In this document: in pieces, positions 14,979-16,125 of the stretch
Numbering within the stretch: the stretch's first letter is position 1
Layout of the letters: each line of letters begins with the position of its first letter
Assembly: GCA_910584815.1 (NCBI GenBank)
Contig: CAJUBT010000030.1
Coordinates: 1 to 16,125, forward strand
Length of the DNA: 16,125 nt
Direction: 5' to 3'
Source: an uncultured Christensenella sp.
GTDB lineage: Bacteria > Bacillota > Clostridia > Christensenellales > UBA1242
Made by a program: the position numbers and the translations under genes
Notes under the pieces: model-generated
What the model was told of the DNA's origin: nothing
The model's input: the letters and a program-made list of their open reading frames with translations, nothing else
Database searches by the model: none

Positions 14979-16073
14979 ATGAAATTAGGCGTGGTAGGTT
15001 TACCGAATGTTGGCAAAAGCACATTATTTAATGCAATAACTCAAGCTGGTGCTGAAAGTGCAAATTACCCATTTTGTACAATAGAACCAAATGTTGGAAT
15101 TGTTGATGTTCCAGATGAAAGGCTTCAAGTGTTGGGTAAGTTATATAACACACAAAAAATAACTCCTGCACAAATAGAGTTTGTTGACATTGCAGGTTTA
15201 GTGCGTGGTGCAAGTAAGGGGGAAGGTTTAGGGAACAAATTTTTAAGCCATATAAGAGAGGTAGATGCGGTTGTTCATGTGGTTCGTTGTTTTGAAGATG
15301 ACAAAATAATTCACGTAGATGGCAGTGTTAACCCTAAAAGAGATATTGAAACAATTAACTTAGAATTGATTTTGGCAGATTTAGAAAGTGTTGTTAAGTA
15401 TACCGACAAAGAAAATAAACTTGCAAAAGCTGGTGCTGGGGCAAAAGAGAATTTGGCAACTTTACAAAAAATTAAAAATTGTTTAGAGGCAGAAAAGCCA
15501 ATTAGAAGTTTAAGTTTAACTGAAGATGAACAAAAATATGTTAATGGTTTGTTTTTACTAACTGCAAAGCCTGTTATTTATGTTGCAAATATAGCTGAAG
15601 GTGATATATCTAAAGATATAAATAACCTTTCACTAGTGCAAGAAGTTAAAAAGGTTGCAGATAGTGAGAATGCAGAAACCCTTGTTTTAAGCTGCAAAAT
15701 TGAAGAAGAATTAATTTCTTTAGATAGCGAAGAACGTGAAATGTTTAAGGAAGAATTAGGTATAACAACAAGCGGATTAGAAAAATTGATTGTGGTTAGT
15801 TATTCAACTTTAGGGTTAATGAGTTACTTAACAGCTGGAGAAAAGGAAGTTAGGGCTTGGACTATTGTGAAAGGAACAAAAGCTCCTCAAGCTGCTGGAA
15901 AAATTCATAGCGATTTTGAAAGAGGCTTTATAAAAGCAGATATTGTTAAATATGATGATTTAATTAACTTAGGTAGTTATAATTCCGCAAAAGAACACGG
16001 TAAAGTTGCAAGCGTGGGTAAAGATTATGTTATGCAAGATGGCGACATTGTTTTGTTTAAGTTTAATGTTTAA
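14979..16073 (+). CDS. ychF: Ribosome-associated OBG-family ATPase YchF
   Basis: YchF is a universally conserved P-loop protein of the OBG family that prefers ATP over GTP, binds ribosomes, and is linked to translation and stress responses. The 364 residues are full length. The P-loop GLPNVGKST is at 7-15. The G3 motif DIAGL starts at D70 and is followed by the typical VRGASKGEGLGN. The G4 position reads NIAE (204-207) instead of NKxD, which is the hallmark of this ATP-preferring subfamily. The C-terminal TGS domain (about 279-362) carries AGEKEVRAWTI and ends in DGDIVLFKFNV. AAAGGGGA lies 9 nt before the ATG. In B. subtilis the orthologue yyaF sits beside soj-spo0J near the origin, which agrees with the parS site at the other end of this window. 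Confidence 0.97.
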   Translation: MKLGVVGLPNVGKSTLFNAITQAGAESANYPFCTIEPNVGIVDVPDERLQVLGKLYNTQKITPAQIEFVDIAGLVRGASKGEGLGNKFLSHIREVDAVVHVVRCFEDDKIIHVDGSVNPKRDIETINLELILADLESVVKYTDKENKLAKAGAGAKENLATLQKIKNCLEAEKPIRSLSLTEDEQKYVNGLFLLTAKPVIYVANIAEGDISKDINNLSLVQEVKKVADSENAETLVLSCKIEEELISLDSEEREMFKEELGITTSGLEKLIVVSYSTLGLMSYLTAGEKEVRAWTIVKGTKAPQAAGKIHSDFERGFIKADIVKYDDLINLGSYNSAKEHGKVASVGKDYVMQDGDIVLFKFNV

Positions 16074-16125
16074 ATATTTCTAAGTAAAATTATATTTGTG
16101 TTTTTAATAATTAAAACTTAAAAAA

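Overview
This is a strongly AT-rich bacterial window. It carries housekeeping genes with good AGGAGG-like ribosome binding sites, TTGnnn-N17-TATAAT promoters and hairpin-plus-T-run terminators. These traits, together with the FtsH, class II aldolase, M29 peptidase and YchF types, point to a low-GC Gram-positive (Bacillota), probably an uncultured Clostridia-like lineage. That placement is inference from style, not a database result. All eleven genes end in TAA, and about 23% of the window is non-coding, which is loose packing for a bacterium.

Layout. Positions 1-787 hold no gene but are rich in signals: a perfect parS-type palindrome (46-61), two copies of a small dyad (448-467 and 562-580), a GTCGAA direct repeat and a clear sigma-A promoter. 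Then come ftsH (788-3259, TTG start) and a single-pass membrane protein of unknown function (3314-3961), which form a likely operon closed by a terminator. A NUDIX hydrolase (4407-4889) and a small multi-pass membrane protein (5250-5687) follow, separated by long AT-rich gaps. On the minus strand is a class II fructose-bisphosphate aldolase (6317-7234). Divergent from it is a membrane-anchored, degenerate glycosyltransferase-2-like protein (7498-8361). An M29 aminopeptidase (8609-9724) and the glycolytic dehydrogenase gap (9789-10802) come next on plus. folD (11017-11889) and an 812-residue, mostly disordered protein of unknown function (12081-14519) are on minus. ychF (14979-16073) closes the window on plus.

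How it fits together. Aldolase and GAPDH are two steps of lower glycolysis, each with its own promoter. FolD supplies one-carbon folates. FtsH and the M29 peptidase handle membrane protein quality control and peptide turnover. YchF is a translation-associated ATPase. The parS site, with ychF and ftsH nearby (both origin-proximal in Bacillus subtilis), suggests a position near the chromosomal origin.

The least explained items are the disordered 812-residue protein, the lysine/glutamate-rich tail of FtsH and its operon partner, the degenerate GT2 protein, and several dyads placed at promoters or in leaders. No tRNA, rRNA, CRISPR array, transposase or prophage gene was seen.
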